This document shows positions 41,663 to 53,419 of a DNA stretch of 64,000 nucleotides, in pieces (position 1 is the stretch's first letter; each line of letters opens with the position of its first letter). This stretch comes from Neelides folsomi (taxonomy: Eukaryota; Arthropoda; Collembola; Neelipleona; Neelidae). The notes under the pieces are model-generated. The model had not been told where the DNA came from, searched no databases, and saw only the letters and a list, made by a program, of their open reading frames with translations. Where the stretch lies: positions 62,001 through 126,000 of the forward strand of contig JAQGBZ010000156.1 in NCBI GenBank assembly GCA_034687125.1, written 5' to 3'. Made by a program: the position numbers and the translations under genes.

Positions 41663-42787
41663 TTAGAAAAGAAGATCTTCATCATGATGGTCGTCAAAGA
41701 TGTTTGCTGAATTATCGTCTTCTTCGCCAGCTTTCAAAAGAGCCTTAGCTGCTTCTGCCTTTTTCTTTGCGATTTTCTTCTTATCTTGGATCTTCTTAAG
41801 TCGATAGAACTCCTCTCTTTCCAACTCGTCGAGTTCTGAGATAATGTATGCCAGCGTGCGTTCAATTCTTGGAATAATCACTAAATAAAAAAGTCAAATT
41901 CATCCAAAAGGTCCAAAACAAATATTTAACAATGGTATAAATAAATGGCGCTGATTTATAAGAGATTTGACATAGGTTAATATAGAATCAAGCATATACC
42001 ATGTTCAATTGCGTTGACTCGTCTGTTCGTAATTTTAATAGCCTCGTCGAGAGTGACAAATGATGTTTGAAGGGAAGCAAGATCAACTAACAAATTGATG
42101 GCCTTCTGATAATTTTTCTTAAGTTTTGAAAGTTGTTGGCCACCACGAGCCAGGCCAGTCAACTCGTATGAATCTGTTCCTTCTTGATAAGCCTCAAAGA
42201 CTGGAAGGCTCACTCCAGCGACATTATCTTTCTTTGTCCTCACCTTTTAAATAAAACAGTTTTGAAATTAATTTAGGACATAATTTAACAATATTTATAA
42301 TGTACTATACTTATTTGCTATATGAAAATCACCTTGATTTGGGCACGTGACACATTTTGGACGATTTGTTGATTGAAATCGCCACTCGCGAATTTAGCTT
42401 CAGCCAAAGAAAATGCAGCTTCTTTCATCACCTCTCCCATCAACGTTTTAGTCTAAAACAAAAAGATTTCCATAAGCAATTAAAATAATCCTTTATTGCA
42501 TCAATATTGAATTGAAGATTATCATTACTTCTATGATTTTCCCGAGAATTAAACGGAATCTCATTTGAAGGGCATCTGCTTTCTTTTTTAAAAGACTGTG
42601 GCCTGTTTGAGCTCCTTTAAGACGACTTTTCATGAGGGTTTGAGCACTGAAATTACACAAAATATCCAAATAAGTTAAGTTTAATGTTTAATTATATGCA
42701 AATATTTCTTATCCATTGAAAGAGATAATTTATCAGAATTTCTTACCCCCGAGATGGGAAAATGGGAATTCGATCTTTTCCCGACAT
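41663..42787 (-). CDS. ATP6V1D: V-type proton ATPase subunit D (central stalk)
   Basis: Five coding exons read right to left: 42787-42747, 42646-42529, 42452-42333, 42243-42000, 41880-41663. They give 246 residues; the human protein is 247. The protein matches the family throughout: [13 protein letters not shown] at the start, the long coiled coil ([14 protein letters not shown]), [33 protein letters not shown], the [11 protein letters not shown] segment, [30 protein letters not shown], and the acidic end DEDLLF. Subunit D is the rotor shaft of the V1 sector; it turns inside the A3B3 ring and couples ATP hydrolysis to proton pumping at endosomes, lysosomes and apical membranes. The start is fixed by the conserved MSGKDR. 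The gene lies head-to-head with SGT1. Confidence 0.98.
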
Positions 42788-43356
42788 GGCTCCTGGCCTT
42801 TATAGACTAGAAAACTTAAGGAATCTCTATTTTTATATTCAATTATTTATTATTTACAATAAAGATTAAAGAAGGAATAAGGACGATTAAAGGCGTTTCC
42901 ACCTTTAAATCTCAAAATGCCCCAACCCAGTATGGTTAATATTCTTTTGCAATGCGTAGTTTAGTTTCGGATCTCCTTTCTTCTTCCCGGTTCAAACTTT
43001 GGCACGAACCGATTGTCTCGTGCTTTCATTATAAAACCAAAATTTTCTGAGGCTTCTTCAGAATTCTTCTCGTCTCGCGGCGGTCGGCTGAGTCGGCTCT
43101 TCTCCAAACCAACTAAACATTAATTAACAATTAAACTTATATCAAAAAGTTTTCGGTTAGGCTTTTTCTTGAGAGTCGACGTCGAGAGAAACCTATCTGA
43201 TTTGAATCAACGTAAAACGTAAGTAAATTAAAAGATATTCTATTGCGTGGCTTATAACATAACGCTTATGAATCCGAACATTTACAGTCTTGTCATTAGT
43301 TGAGGATGAAAAGAATGTAATTGAAGTAATAATTGAAATAACTTATTTTCTTTAGG
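42788..43356. promoter_or_regulatory. Divergent promoter region between ATP6V1D and SGT1, with SGT1 5' leader
   Basis: Only 569 bases separate the two start codons, and the genes point away from each other, so this interval must hold both promoters. A TATAAAA-like string on the plus strand lies at 43030-43036. A GTAAGT donor at 43219 and the acceptor at 43354-43355 suggest that SGT1 has a non-coding first exon ending at 43218 and an intron in its leader. Whether the promoter is truly bidirectional is inference from spacing. Confidence 0.5.
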
Positions 43357-44316
43357 ATGGAAGTCCGACGCGATTGGTATCAAACGGATTCTGACATTGT
43401 TGTCAATCTTCTTACTAAAAATTTGAAGAAAGAAGACGTCAATGTCGAATTTGGCGAAAAAAAGGTTTCATACTGGAGCTAATGAAAATTGCATAATTAT
43501 TATAAAATAATTATTATCATTACAAAATCAATTTATTTTGAGAGTTCACAATTTCTACGTAATGTATTCTTTTAACAAGCTCAAAGTAAAGGCTGTTTTG
43601 TCTGATGGTTCTAATTATGAACTCGATTTGGATCTTGCAAGCGATGTCAATCAGGGAGCTTGTTCATGGAAAGTATTGTCCACGAAGGTAATTTTTATGA
43701 TAAATACATTCTCATATTTATTTAACTTTTAATCCTTTCGTATTTATAGATTGAGATTAAGCTTCGAAAGGGTTCTGGTGGAAAATGGGCAGATCTTGAA
43801 GCAGCAAAAGCAAAAGGTTTTTAACTTGTCTTCTATATAATTTATAGTGATCTAATCATTATTGTAAATTACAAAACTTGTACATTATTTCACGATAACA
43901 AAATGATCACTGATCACTAAATTTTTCTCAATAATATTTTGGGATTTTAACAGAAGAAGTCAAACCAAGTTATCCATCCGCATCAAAGAAAGACTGGGAT
44001 AAAGTTGAGAAGGAAATTGCAGGTCAAGTTGAGGAAGAAGGAGATGTCAACTCACTTTTCTCAAAGATCTACAGCTCTGGGGACGACAACATGAAAAAGG
44101 CCATGATCAAATCATTGGTAAAAAAAAGAAGCACTCAAACATTTATCATTTTAATTAAATATCGCTTCCATCAGTTTTTAATTATTCAAAATTATTTATG
44201 TATTGTAGCAAGAGTCTGGAGGAACTGTCCTCAGCACCAATTGGGAAGAAGTTGGCAAAAAGAAAGTTGAAGTGAGTCCTCCCGATGGAATGGAATTCAA
44301 GAAATGGGACGCTTAA
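43357..44316 (+). CDS. SUGT1: SGT1 / SUGT1 homologue, HSP90 co-chaperone (CS and SGS domains, no TPR)
   Basis: Five coding exons, 43357-43464, 43580-43687, 43750-43816, 43954-44117 and 44209-44316, give 184 residues with matching phases. Residues 1 to about 90 are the CS domain: [19 protein letters not shown], and the VLSTKIEIKLRK strand that in SGT1 proteins contacts the HSP90 N-domain. About 95-184 form the SGS domain ([47 protein letters not shown], ending [11 protein letters not shown]). Vertebrate, plant and yeast SGT1 have an N-terminal TPR domain; this one starts at the CS domain, as insect SGT1 does. The family acts with HSP90 and SKP1-type complexes, including at kinetochores and in LRR-receptor stability. 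ATG 43357 follows a 3' splice site by one base. Confidence 0.96.
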
Positions 44317-45120
44317 ACATGCTAACTCCAAGAATGATTTTATATATAAAAAACATTTTGAAAATTAATTTCTAGCTTTCAAAATATACCAATCCTATAA
44401 TACTATACAAAAACAATATACAATTCTTTCTAATTGTTTGTATAATTTTTTAATTAACTATTAATTTTAACTCTTCGAGCTGTTTGCCATAATAAGCTGA
44501 AAACATCTTGTCTTTAATTCCATGTACTTAAACCGAGTCTTTTTCAATTGCTATATTTAATATCTTACCTTCTACTCATTCAAATTTGTCTTCCTCAAAA
44601 TTTCGAATAAATAAACAAATAATTATAAAATTAATAATTATCCACCAAACTCTCATCACATCATTTGCCTAAATTTTACCTTTTTGGCATTCTCTCTAGG
44701 ATAATGTTTAATGTTGATTTATAGTGTACGGTGTATGCTAATAGAAGGACAAGAAATGAGGGAAAGTTGAAAACATTTTTAATTTAGGGATTAAATGTCA
44801 TTTTTATTTCCGGATTTAGTACACGTGATTTAATAGTATTGTATTTAAAGAATTTTAAAATGAAACATTAAACTCTTCGCATTTTACTTAATTGGATTTA
44901 AAAGGAAAATTAACACAATGACATTCAATTTATTTAAACTTCGGAAAAGAACAACGAACTGCTCAAATTATCTCTAATTCGATATTAATAACATAAATAT
45001 AAGCTAAATGAAATGTAATGTAAATATAAACTACCCATATTTGTTTAAGATATACAAGATAAAGTTATACATCATTTTATTAATTTTACCATACTAATTC
45101 TCGAATACTTATTTTTTAGG
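44317..45120. other. Gap between SGT1 and ABCC10 (same strand)
   Basis: About 800 bases hold the SGT1 3' untranslated region and whatever promoter or leader ABCC10 uses. A polypyrimidine tract with AG at 45118-45119 stands one base before the ABCC10 start codon, so the leader is either spliced from an upstream exon I cannot identify or receives a trans-spliced leader. No coding sequence is visible. Confidence 0.5.
44606..44611 (+). terminator. Candidate poly(A) signal of SGT1
   Basis: AATAAA lies 290 bases after the SGT1 stop codon, in the gap before ABCC10. It is plausible but not unique in this AT-rich interval. Confidence 0.35.
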
Positions 45121-48100
45121 ATGGACTCGTTAGAATGTCGAAGATATGAAGACTTTGAGGTTTGGAACGCCGAAACTAACGATTTTAATTATTGTTTCTT
45201 CAACATTTGTCTTCTCCTTCCGACATTGTCATTCTTGGCCATTTCTTCGGCATATTATATTGGAAAACGAAGATTTATATACACTTGTCACACGACATGG
45301 AACACTTGCCAATCAGTCAAGATTTACTCAAGATCTGGATTTGCTGCAATTCTTTGTCTACTTCCAGTAATCGATTTAATGGTTCAATTAGATGTTTTCG
45401 ATAATCGGCTCACCTACGTCCAAATCGCCACTGGATCCTTAAAAAGTTTCACATGGTTCCTTCACATTATTTACATTCTTCGACTCAAAAGAGGAATTTC
45501 CTACAATACTCGAGGCCCAAAACCAATAATTCTCTGTTGGATTCTTACAGCCATAGTCTCTTTATTGCATTTGCGCTCAGAATATTTATACGGTGAAACA
45601 GTGACAGTCAGCAACGAAGATTTATCCCAATTACCCAAAGAAGCAAATGACATGACAAACGAAACTTTAAATTCATCTAGAACATTTAATGAGTCAACAT
45701 GGGCATTGTGGTTGAGTATAGTTGAAGCCACATGTCAAGGCCTTTATTTCTTAAGTTTAATTCCCGAAGCTTTAGAAGAAGTTCAATATCGCTATATCTT
45801 CAATGGAGGAGGAAACGCTCACGAGAGTCATTCATTTCTCGACCACGAGACAAATTCTTTTGTTGGATTCCAAGAAGAAGATGAAGATCCCATGTATCTT
45901 GGAATTGCAAAAGAAAATTCAGGATGGATTTCAAAACTGTTCTTCGCCTGGGTGAATCCACTTCTCCGCAAAGGAGCCTGCGGATTTCTTCGATATTCTG
46001 ATGACCTTTTTGACCTCCCGGGAAAACTTTCAGTTTCTCATGTTGCCACATCATTTCAGAAAGCCAATGAAGGAAAGACGATCATTCAAGCTCTTCATTC
46101 ATCATTTGGATTCGAATTCTATTGTATTGGAGTTATTAAGTTTATTGGTGACGCTGCGAGTTTTTCTGGCCCTATTTTCCTCAATCTCCTTGTCACATAC
46201 ATTGAAGAAGGAGATGAATGGAAAGATATTGAAATTAAAGGATATTATTATGTTGTGGGCCTATTCTGTGTCTCTCTATTAAGTAATTGACACTTTAATA
46301 TTAAGTATGTAGCTTATATCGATAAAATTACATAAATATCATTTATTTATTAGTATATATTTGGAAGACTGATTTTTTCTATATTTTATATTCTTTCCAG
46401 GTTCATTATGTAATGTTCACTTTAACATGAGAATGGCTGAAGTAACTTTAAAGATGAAAGCTGCTCTAAATACTGGAATTTACCAAAAGACTGTTCATTT
46501 GAAGAAAACGACGCTTGAAGCTTTTAGTGCTGGGGAAATCATGAATTTCATGAGTACTGACATTGATCGAATAACCAATTTTTGTCCGAGTTTCCACGCG
46601 TTTTGGAGCTTACCTTTACAAATCGGAGTTTCTCTCTACATGCTTTTTTCACTTATTGGACTTTCGTCTCTTGCTGGACTTGGGTTCTCTATATTGCTCA
46701 TTCCCATCAACAAAGTCATTGCGAATAAAATTGGTAAATTAAACTTTTTATATATAAAATCAAATCTTTTAATAACTCAATTTTAAAATTGATTTAATAT
46801 AAAATTCAATAATGCTTCTAGGTTCAATAAGTCAGACGATGATGCAATTTAAAGATTCAAGGGTCGATTTGATGTCTGAAATTTTATACGGAATACGAAT
46901 ACTTAAGTTTCACTCCTGGGAAGATTTCTTTATAAAGAAAATTAATAGTAACTTCCATATTTTTAAAATCGTGCTATTTTAAATTGTTTCAATAAATATT
47001 CATTCGCTTTTAATGATTTTTGACAGAAATACGTAAAAAGGAACTATCTAGTTTGAGAAGTCGTAAATATTTGGATGCAATTTGTGTTTTCTTTTGGGCC
47101 ACCACTCAAACATTTGTATCTCTTTTTACATTTGGAACTTATGTTCTACTTGGAAATCAACTAACGGCCTCAAAGGTAAAAGGACGTTTACATAAAATTA
47201 TATTTTGAAAAAATACGTATTTTAAAAGAGTTGATTCATAAAAACTTTGCTTTTGTTTTTAGGTTTTCACTTGCATAGCCTTATTCAATATGCTAATTGC
47301 ACCTTTGAATGCACTTCCTTGGGTTATAAATGGAGTTGTTGAAGCATTTGTCTCTGTTAAAAGGCTCTCACATCTTTTTGAGGTAATTAGGAATGGTCTT
47401 TTCGATTCAATTAAAAAAATGATATAATTTATTGATATTAAATATTTTATTTATAATAGAAAGAAGAAACTGATCCAGAAATGTCTTACGAATTACTTAC
47501 GCCTTCGCATAAAATAACACATGACATAATCATTGAGAATTCTTCTTTTTCATGGAAAGCGAACTCCAATGAAGAAACTAATTTCACCATTGAACTTTCC
47601 GATTTAGAATTCAAAAAGGTAATGGAACTCATGTTCGTATTCATGGTTTGATTTTTTGTTGGCTTGTGTCAAACAGGGTAAAAGTAAATATTTATAAATT
47701 CACTTTAAAGGGTGATTTCATTGGGATTGTTGGTGAAGTCGGAAGTGGTAAAACGAGTTTACTTCACGCGCTTATGGGAGAATTAGAAAAGAGATTCGGT
47801 CACGTTTCTGTTTCTAATTCAATTCTTAATCAAGGTCATTATCTTATTTGTTTTTATAAATACGTACTTATCATAATAATAATTTATGTTATTAAATTGT
47901 TATTGTTCTTATTCTCGAAGGTTGTGGCGTTGTACTTCAAGATCCTTGGGTTCAAAGGGGAACAATCCGAACAAATATATTATTTGGAATGCCTTATAAT
48001 CCTACAAAATACAAGTTTGTTTAATTTGAAAAAATATTATGAAATATAGTAAAAGGTAAATTATTGTACAAACTGTTTAATGATTTTATTTAGGACTGTG

Positions 48101-51100
48101 ATCGAGGGTTGTTGTTTGGACGCAGATTTGGCTGAATTTGAAAAGGGTGATGAAACTATTGTTGGAGATAGTGGGGCCACATTGAGTGGTGGTCAAAGAA
48201 TTCGCCTAGCACTTGCTCGTGCTGTTTATCAGGTTGGTCAGTTTGTCCGATTAAAGAGGATTAAGTAATTAAAAATCTTTTTAACCATTAAGATTTTTAT
48301 GTGGTTTCAGGACAAGAACTTGTATTTGCTCGACGATATATTTTCTGCAGTTGACTATAATGTTGGAAAGGACCTTTACAAAAAATGTATTCTTGGCCTT
48401 TTAGAAGGAAAAACGAGGGTTGTTGTGACACACCATGTGAGTTTTCTCAGAAATGCTAATCTCATTATCGTGATGGATAAAGGAAAAATTATTAAACGAG
48501 GTGGGTAACATACATAGAATATTGTAAAATTTTCTAATAACGATAATATAAATAATGTTCAAATTATTAAATAAAAGGTATTAACTTTATTTTATGTTAA
48601 AGGTAAACCAAGTGAAATTCTTCCCATATTTTTTGAAGATGAAGAAATTTCTTCACTCGATGATACACAAATGGAAGTAAACCCCTCCAAAGCATCTCTC
48701 TATCAATCAACTGAATACCATACAGAGAAAGATAAAGGGGGAAACGAAGAGAATCGAGAAATTGGAGCCATTCGACTTCACGTTTATACCTCATACTTTT
48801 CCTCAATCGGAAAATTCCTTTGTCTCAGCGTCCTGATTTCCCTCTTGGCTATGCAAGGAACAAAAAATGCATCGGATGTTTGGCTCGCTTATTGGATCTC
48901 ACAAATTGACAATAATGGGAGTATTCCTGTCCCGGCTTTTACAACATCCACAATTCCTCCTCCCACTTTTGAATCATATAGAAAGACTGAAGAAGGACTT
49001 GATGTACTCAATGAAGAAAACGCAAATAACTTATATTTCTCGTATTACAAAAGTTTATGGCCAACAAAATTGATTGGCGAGAGCTTTCAGCTCATGCAGA
49101 ATTTAGATCCTAAAGTTGAATATTTCTTTTCTGTCTTCATATTTATTGGACTTCTCAATGCATTTTTTACTCTCGGAAGAGCTTTTCTATTTGCTTATGG
49201 CGGAATCAAAGGAGCTGCCGAAACACATACAAAACTTCTTTCATCTGTCTTAAAGGTTTTACTATTTATCTTTAATTTAACCTTACACTTATTTACATTA
49301 AATATTTAATTGAATAATTTTTTTATACCCTGGGTTTCTCAATATAAGTAAATTTTAATAGGCAAAAGTGAGTTTTTTCGACTTGACTCCTATTGGAAGA
49401 ATTATTAATCGATTCGCTTCAGATATTTTCATCGTTGACGATTCACTGCCGTTTATTCTTAATATTCTTCTAGCCCAGTTCTTTTTACTTTTAGGTAACT
49501 ATTCCGCTCTATTAAATTGTCTATTGTATATTTCTATCTGTATAATTATTTTTATTAACAATAAATAAGTGTGTATTTGTTAATTGATTTTTTTAAATTT
49601 TAGGTACGGTTGTGATTACGTGTTATTCTCTTCCTTGGATTCTTATCATATACATTCCTTTACTCCTTGTTGCAAATAACGTTCAAGAGTTTTACAGAAA
49701 GACTGCGCGTCAATTAAGGAGGCTTTCCTCAATTGCACTTTCACCCCTCTTCGCTCACTTTTCAGAAACCATGAAAGGGCTTGTTATAATTCGATCTATG
49801 CGAGCAATAAGAAGGTAATTTATAGATTTAATCCTTCTTATATTTATTAACGTTGCAGTTGATAGGATAATTAGTTCCTCGTTTATACAGATTTGAAGAT
49901 GAAAATGAAGCTTATTTGGAAGGGAGTCTTAAAGCTGTTTATTCAACTCAAGCTGTAGCTCAATGGCTAAATCTTCGTTTACAATTTATCGGAGTATTTG
50001 TCATAACAGGAGTTGGTCTTATCGGTGTCATTCAACATCATTTTCGTATTGCTGACCCTGGTACGTTTAATTCTTTATACTTAAAACTAATACATACCTA
50101 CTTATTTACGAATTCTCATCTGTAAACAATTAACAAATTTTTTGTTTACAGAATTTGTTGGACTTGGAATTTCTTACTCCTTAATTTTAACGAGCTCTTT
50201 GAGCGGTTTCATCAACTTCTTAACAGAAACCGAAAAAGAGATGGTCGGGGTCGAACGAGTCATTGAATATACAGAAAAAATAGAAGAGGAAAGTAATGCT
50301 AAAACTTTAGTTAAGATTCCTTACGCGTGGCCGACATTAGGAATCGTCACTTTTCAAAACGTTTCTTTAAAATACAGGTGATAATTAAAATGAGCTATAA
50401 TATCCCTTTCTTTTATTCTTAATAAAACAATCATTTTCTTAATTTTATATCTTCTACTGATATAATAGAGATGAGCTTGGTTATGCTCTCCGCCAAGTTT
50501 CATTTGAAACCCGACCATTTGAGAAGATAGGAATTGTTGGAAGGACTGGATCGGGGAAATCTAGTTTACTTCAAGCACTATTCAGAATGGTCGACTCTTT
50601 CGAAGGAAACATCTTAATTGACTCTGTTAACACAAGGAACGTTAACATAAAAGATTTGAGGTATGTATTCGGATTGGGTGTTTAACATTAAATTTTCTTA
50701 CACTGCATGGCATGCTAATAAAATTAAAGGTTATAGGCAAATTGTGTAAAAGAACAATAAATGAATAATGACTGTTATTGTAATTGAATGTAGGAAGAAG
50801 CTCTGTATCATTCCTCAGCAACCTTTGATATTTACCGGAAGTTTAAGAGAGAACTTGGATCCAAAGGGAAATCATAGTGAAGAAGAAATTATAAGAGCAA
50901 TTGAGAAATGTCAACTCGGAGGGTTCATGACAAGAGTTGGAGGAATTGGAGGGAGCGTGGGAGAAGGAGGGAATTTACTTTCGGCTGGACAAAAGCAATT
51001 ACTTTGTCTCGCTAGAGCCATTCTGATTAACGCAAAGGTTTGTTTAAAAAGCTACCTCATAGTATTAATTAATTTTATTTAGAAATATTATTTATGAGTA

Positions 51101-51597
51101 AATTATTTATCAATAACACCCAAATTTCATTAAATAGATCTTATGTATTGATGAAGCGACTGCAAATTGTGATCAAGAAACCGACAAAATAATTCAATCG
51201 ACAATTAGGACTTCATTTAGGTTTGCTAAATATCACTATTATTTTTAAAGTCTAAACCTATTAGCTTTACAATATTTTGGTTACAATATCATTATTTAAT
51301 TTCTTTATGCTAATATATTTGAAAATTTAATTGTAGGCATAATACGGTTATAACAATTGCACACCGAGTGCATACTATTCTGTACAATGACAGGTAATGT
51401 CAAAATTATTCCAAGTAATTACAAGGATATTGGATGAGAAAAGTTTAATCTATAGATTTTTCATTGGCCATACCTATTTATCTTTTTTCAGAGTGATTGT
51501 GATGAACAAAGGTGAGATAGTCGAGTTTGATGGACCGCAAGAACTCATGTTAGACAAAGCGTCCCATTTCTACCGTCTTGCTCATGGAGTCATTTGA
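45121..51597 (+). CDS. ABCC10: ABCC10 / MRP7-type ABC transporter
   Basis: Twenty coding exons: 45121-46282, 46401-46733, 46822-46947, 47027-47175, 47263-47382, 47460-47618, 47711-47834, 47921-48014, 48094-48232, 48311-48500, 48603-49255, 49362-49494, 49604-49814, 49891-50060, 50152-50377, 50469-50660, 50794-51037, 51138-51220, 51337-51393, 51492-51597. They total 1556 residues; human ABCC10 is about 1490. Order: TMD0 (1 to about 240), TMD1, NBD1, TMD2, NBD2. NBD1 has Walker A 691-698 (GEVGSGKT), LSGGQ 786-790 and Walker B ending DD 810-811, so Asp replaces the catalytic Glu, as is typical for ABCC NBD1. NBD2 has Walker A 1354-1361, LSAGQ near 1456, IDEATA with the catalytic Glu 1481, and TIAHR. 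ABCC10-specific blocks include WVNPLLRKGACGFLR and LPWVINGVVEA. Family members export amphipathic drugs and conjugates across the plasma membrane. Long members from this gene carry TMD0, as here. Confidence 0.96.
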
Positions 51598-51734
51598 AGA
51601 TCAAATTTTGCAATTTTAAATTTTATTAGATGCATTTATTCAATGCTATTATAACTTAACTTTAGTCCCTTTAAAACTATTTATTTTAACTTTAACTAAA
51701 GACATTGTGATTAAAATATTACCATTTCTGATGC

Positions 51735-51740
51735 AATAAA
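51735..51740 (+). terminator. Candidate poly(A) signal of ABCC10
   Basis: AATAAA lies 138 bases after the ABCC10 stop, a normal distance for a 3' untranslated region. Confidence 0.5.
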
Positions 51741-52170
51741 TTATTTTAAACTAAAATATGATTGCTTTTATTTCATTGCTCCGTCATATCGTTCATAATA
51801 ACAATTAAGCAAGCTGAACTTTTTAGCCATAAGGTTAAAATCCAAATCTTTATTATTACTTTATTTATGATGCATTCAATTTAAATCAATATAAGAACGA
51901 TTAAGCAAAATGCATAAAATAATGATGTCTAAATTGATGACATAAATAAGGGTAAAACATCCATTTTGGTCACATTTTACCATTTAATAAATATACCATT
52001 AGTGTTACCATTTTATACATAGATTAGACCCATTCAATTCGGGCCCAATAAAAAATCAAGAGTTGAGATGTTGGGAATTGGTTGATTACTGCTTTTGTCC
52101 AATTTGAACCCTCGCGTTATTGATGTGTTTTAACATGGTCTGGATGTAGTGCAAGTGGAAGGAAGGAAGA

Positions 52171-52177
52171 TGAGTCA
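52171..52177. promoter_or_regulatory. AP-1-type site TGAGTCA
   Basis: This is an exact palindromic AP-1 consensus about 1.25 kb before the BH3 candidate's start codon and just upstream of its likely first exon. A seven-base match occurs by chance every several kb, so the placement is suggestive only. Confidence 0.25.
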
Positions 52178-53419
52178 CGAGAGAGCCAAAAATGAAAAAG
52201 AAACGTCATACAGAAAAAACCGCGTGTTTGAACTTGAAGGAGGGAAGAGAAGACAAGTTACAATTCGCCTTCGCCTCATAACAAAGCAGGTCATTGACCC
52301 CGATCAGGAGACCCTTCAAGTTCAATGAGATTTTATTCCACCTCTTCGTTTGTGCCTGTTTCATCAGAGGTTTTCTTGACACTCACTCCGATCCTTTTTT
52401 AATGAAAAGGCTCTCTATCGTCTTCTCGGCCCCTTCAATGTACCCTGCTCGATTTCTTATCTTTCAACTCGATTCGACATTGAAAAGGTATTTAAATAAT
52501 TAATTCCCTATTTATCAATATTTTCTCTTCTCTCTCTTTCATACGATCTTGTATATTTATATGTTAAACTCCAGAATAATTTTGAGGTATTGTACAAATG
52601 CAAAGTTAATACCTTCGTTATTAGTACAATCTTTCTTTATAAAATGCATTTTGGATAAATTTATATGATGGTCACCTTCGCACGATGTCTTATATAAAAG
52701 GTCATGATTATATTCAGTTTCGCGGTTGAAACTGATCACATTGTTGATGTTGTGAATGCCCCGTGCTCCCGACGCCTTGAACTCTTCTTGAACGGCTGAC
52801 GAGGCTTGTACATAGCTCAAGTATGTAAATTTAATAAACAACCTTTTTAAGAACCCTGCTTATCTAAATAAGTTATCTCATTTACCTATTAAAGAGAAAC
52901 TTAAAATGACCGAGAAGTCAAAGTTTTCACAAACTACGTCGTAGTTTATGAAAAGACCTCTCGTTTATGCTTTATATAAATATAAATTATATTCTTTCTT
53001 TCATTGAAAATGATTAATTATACAATTTTTCAGGCTTTACATATTTTTATGAATAATAATAGTTCTCTTTTGTGAGATGCTATCTAATTGAAAGCTTGTA
53101 TGACCTGGTGAAGAAATTCGAGCAAGTGAGTGAAATATATAATCAATGTAAGGTCTTTGGATTCTAGGCATTGGGAGGAGAGACACCGTGAAAGAACGTT
53201 GAAAACAAACTTCTCAAAAAGCTTCATTTAATATTAGTGTAGTGTATTTAAAAGGTGATATGACTTAACTTTCTTTAAAGAGAAGCTAAATTCACTGTTA
53301 ATTTTCTTTGAAAAATTGAATCACGTTGAAACATTTAAAAGTGATACCCAATTTAATGTTTTCTTTCTAACTCTGCCGTTAGTTAAAATATATTAATTTA
53401 AATATTCATTCGGTTTGCA

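Larger units (their letters stand above)
51598..53419 (+). promoter_or_regulatory. Upstream region and probable non-coding first exon of the BH3 candidate gene
   Basis: After the ABCC10 3' end, bases 52040-52500 are visibly richer in G and C than the AT-rich DNA around them, as expected for a promoter with first exon. AAAAG followed by GTATTT at 52488 is a fair donor, and CTAAC plus a pyrimidine tract before AG at 53381-53382 is a fair acceptor, giving a leader intron of about 0.9 kb. A perfect TGAGTCA (AP-1 type) lies at 52171-52177. The open frame at 52294-52503 has no recognisable domain, and an in-frame stop (53399) blocks any extension of the downstream coding frame after this acceptor. 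Confidence 0.4.

Noticed and set aside
52557-52841. 94-residue minus-strand frame between ABCC10 and the BH3 gene
   Set aside because: No recognisable family, low-complexity composition and no splice partner; I also tested it as a missing APC1 C-terminal exon and saw no resemblance.
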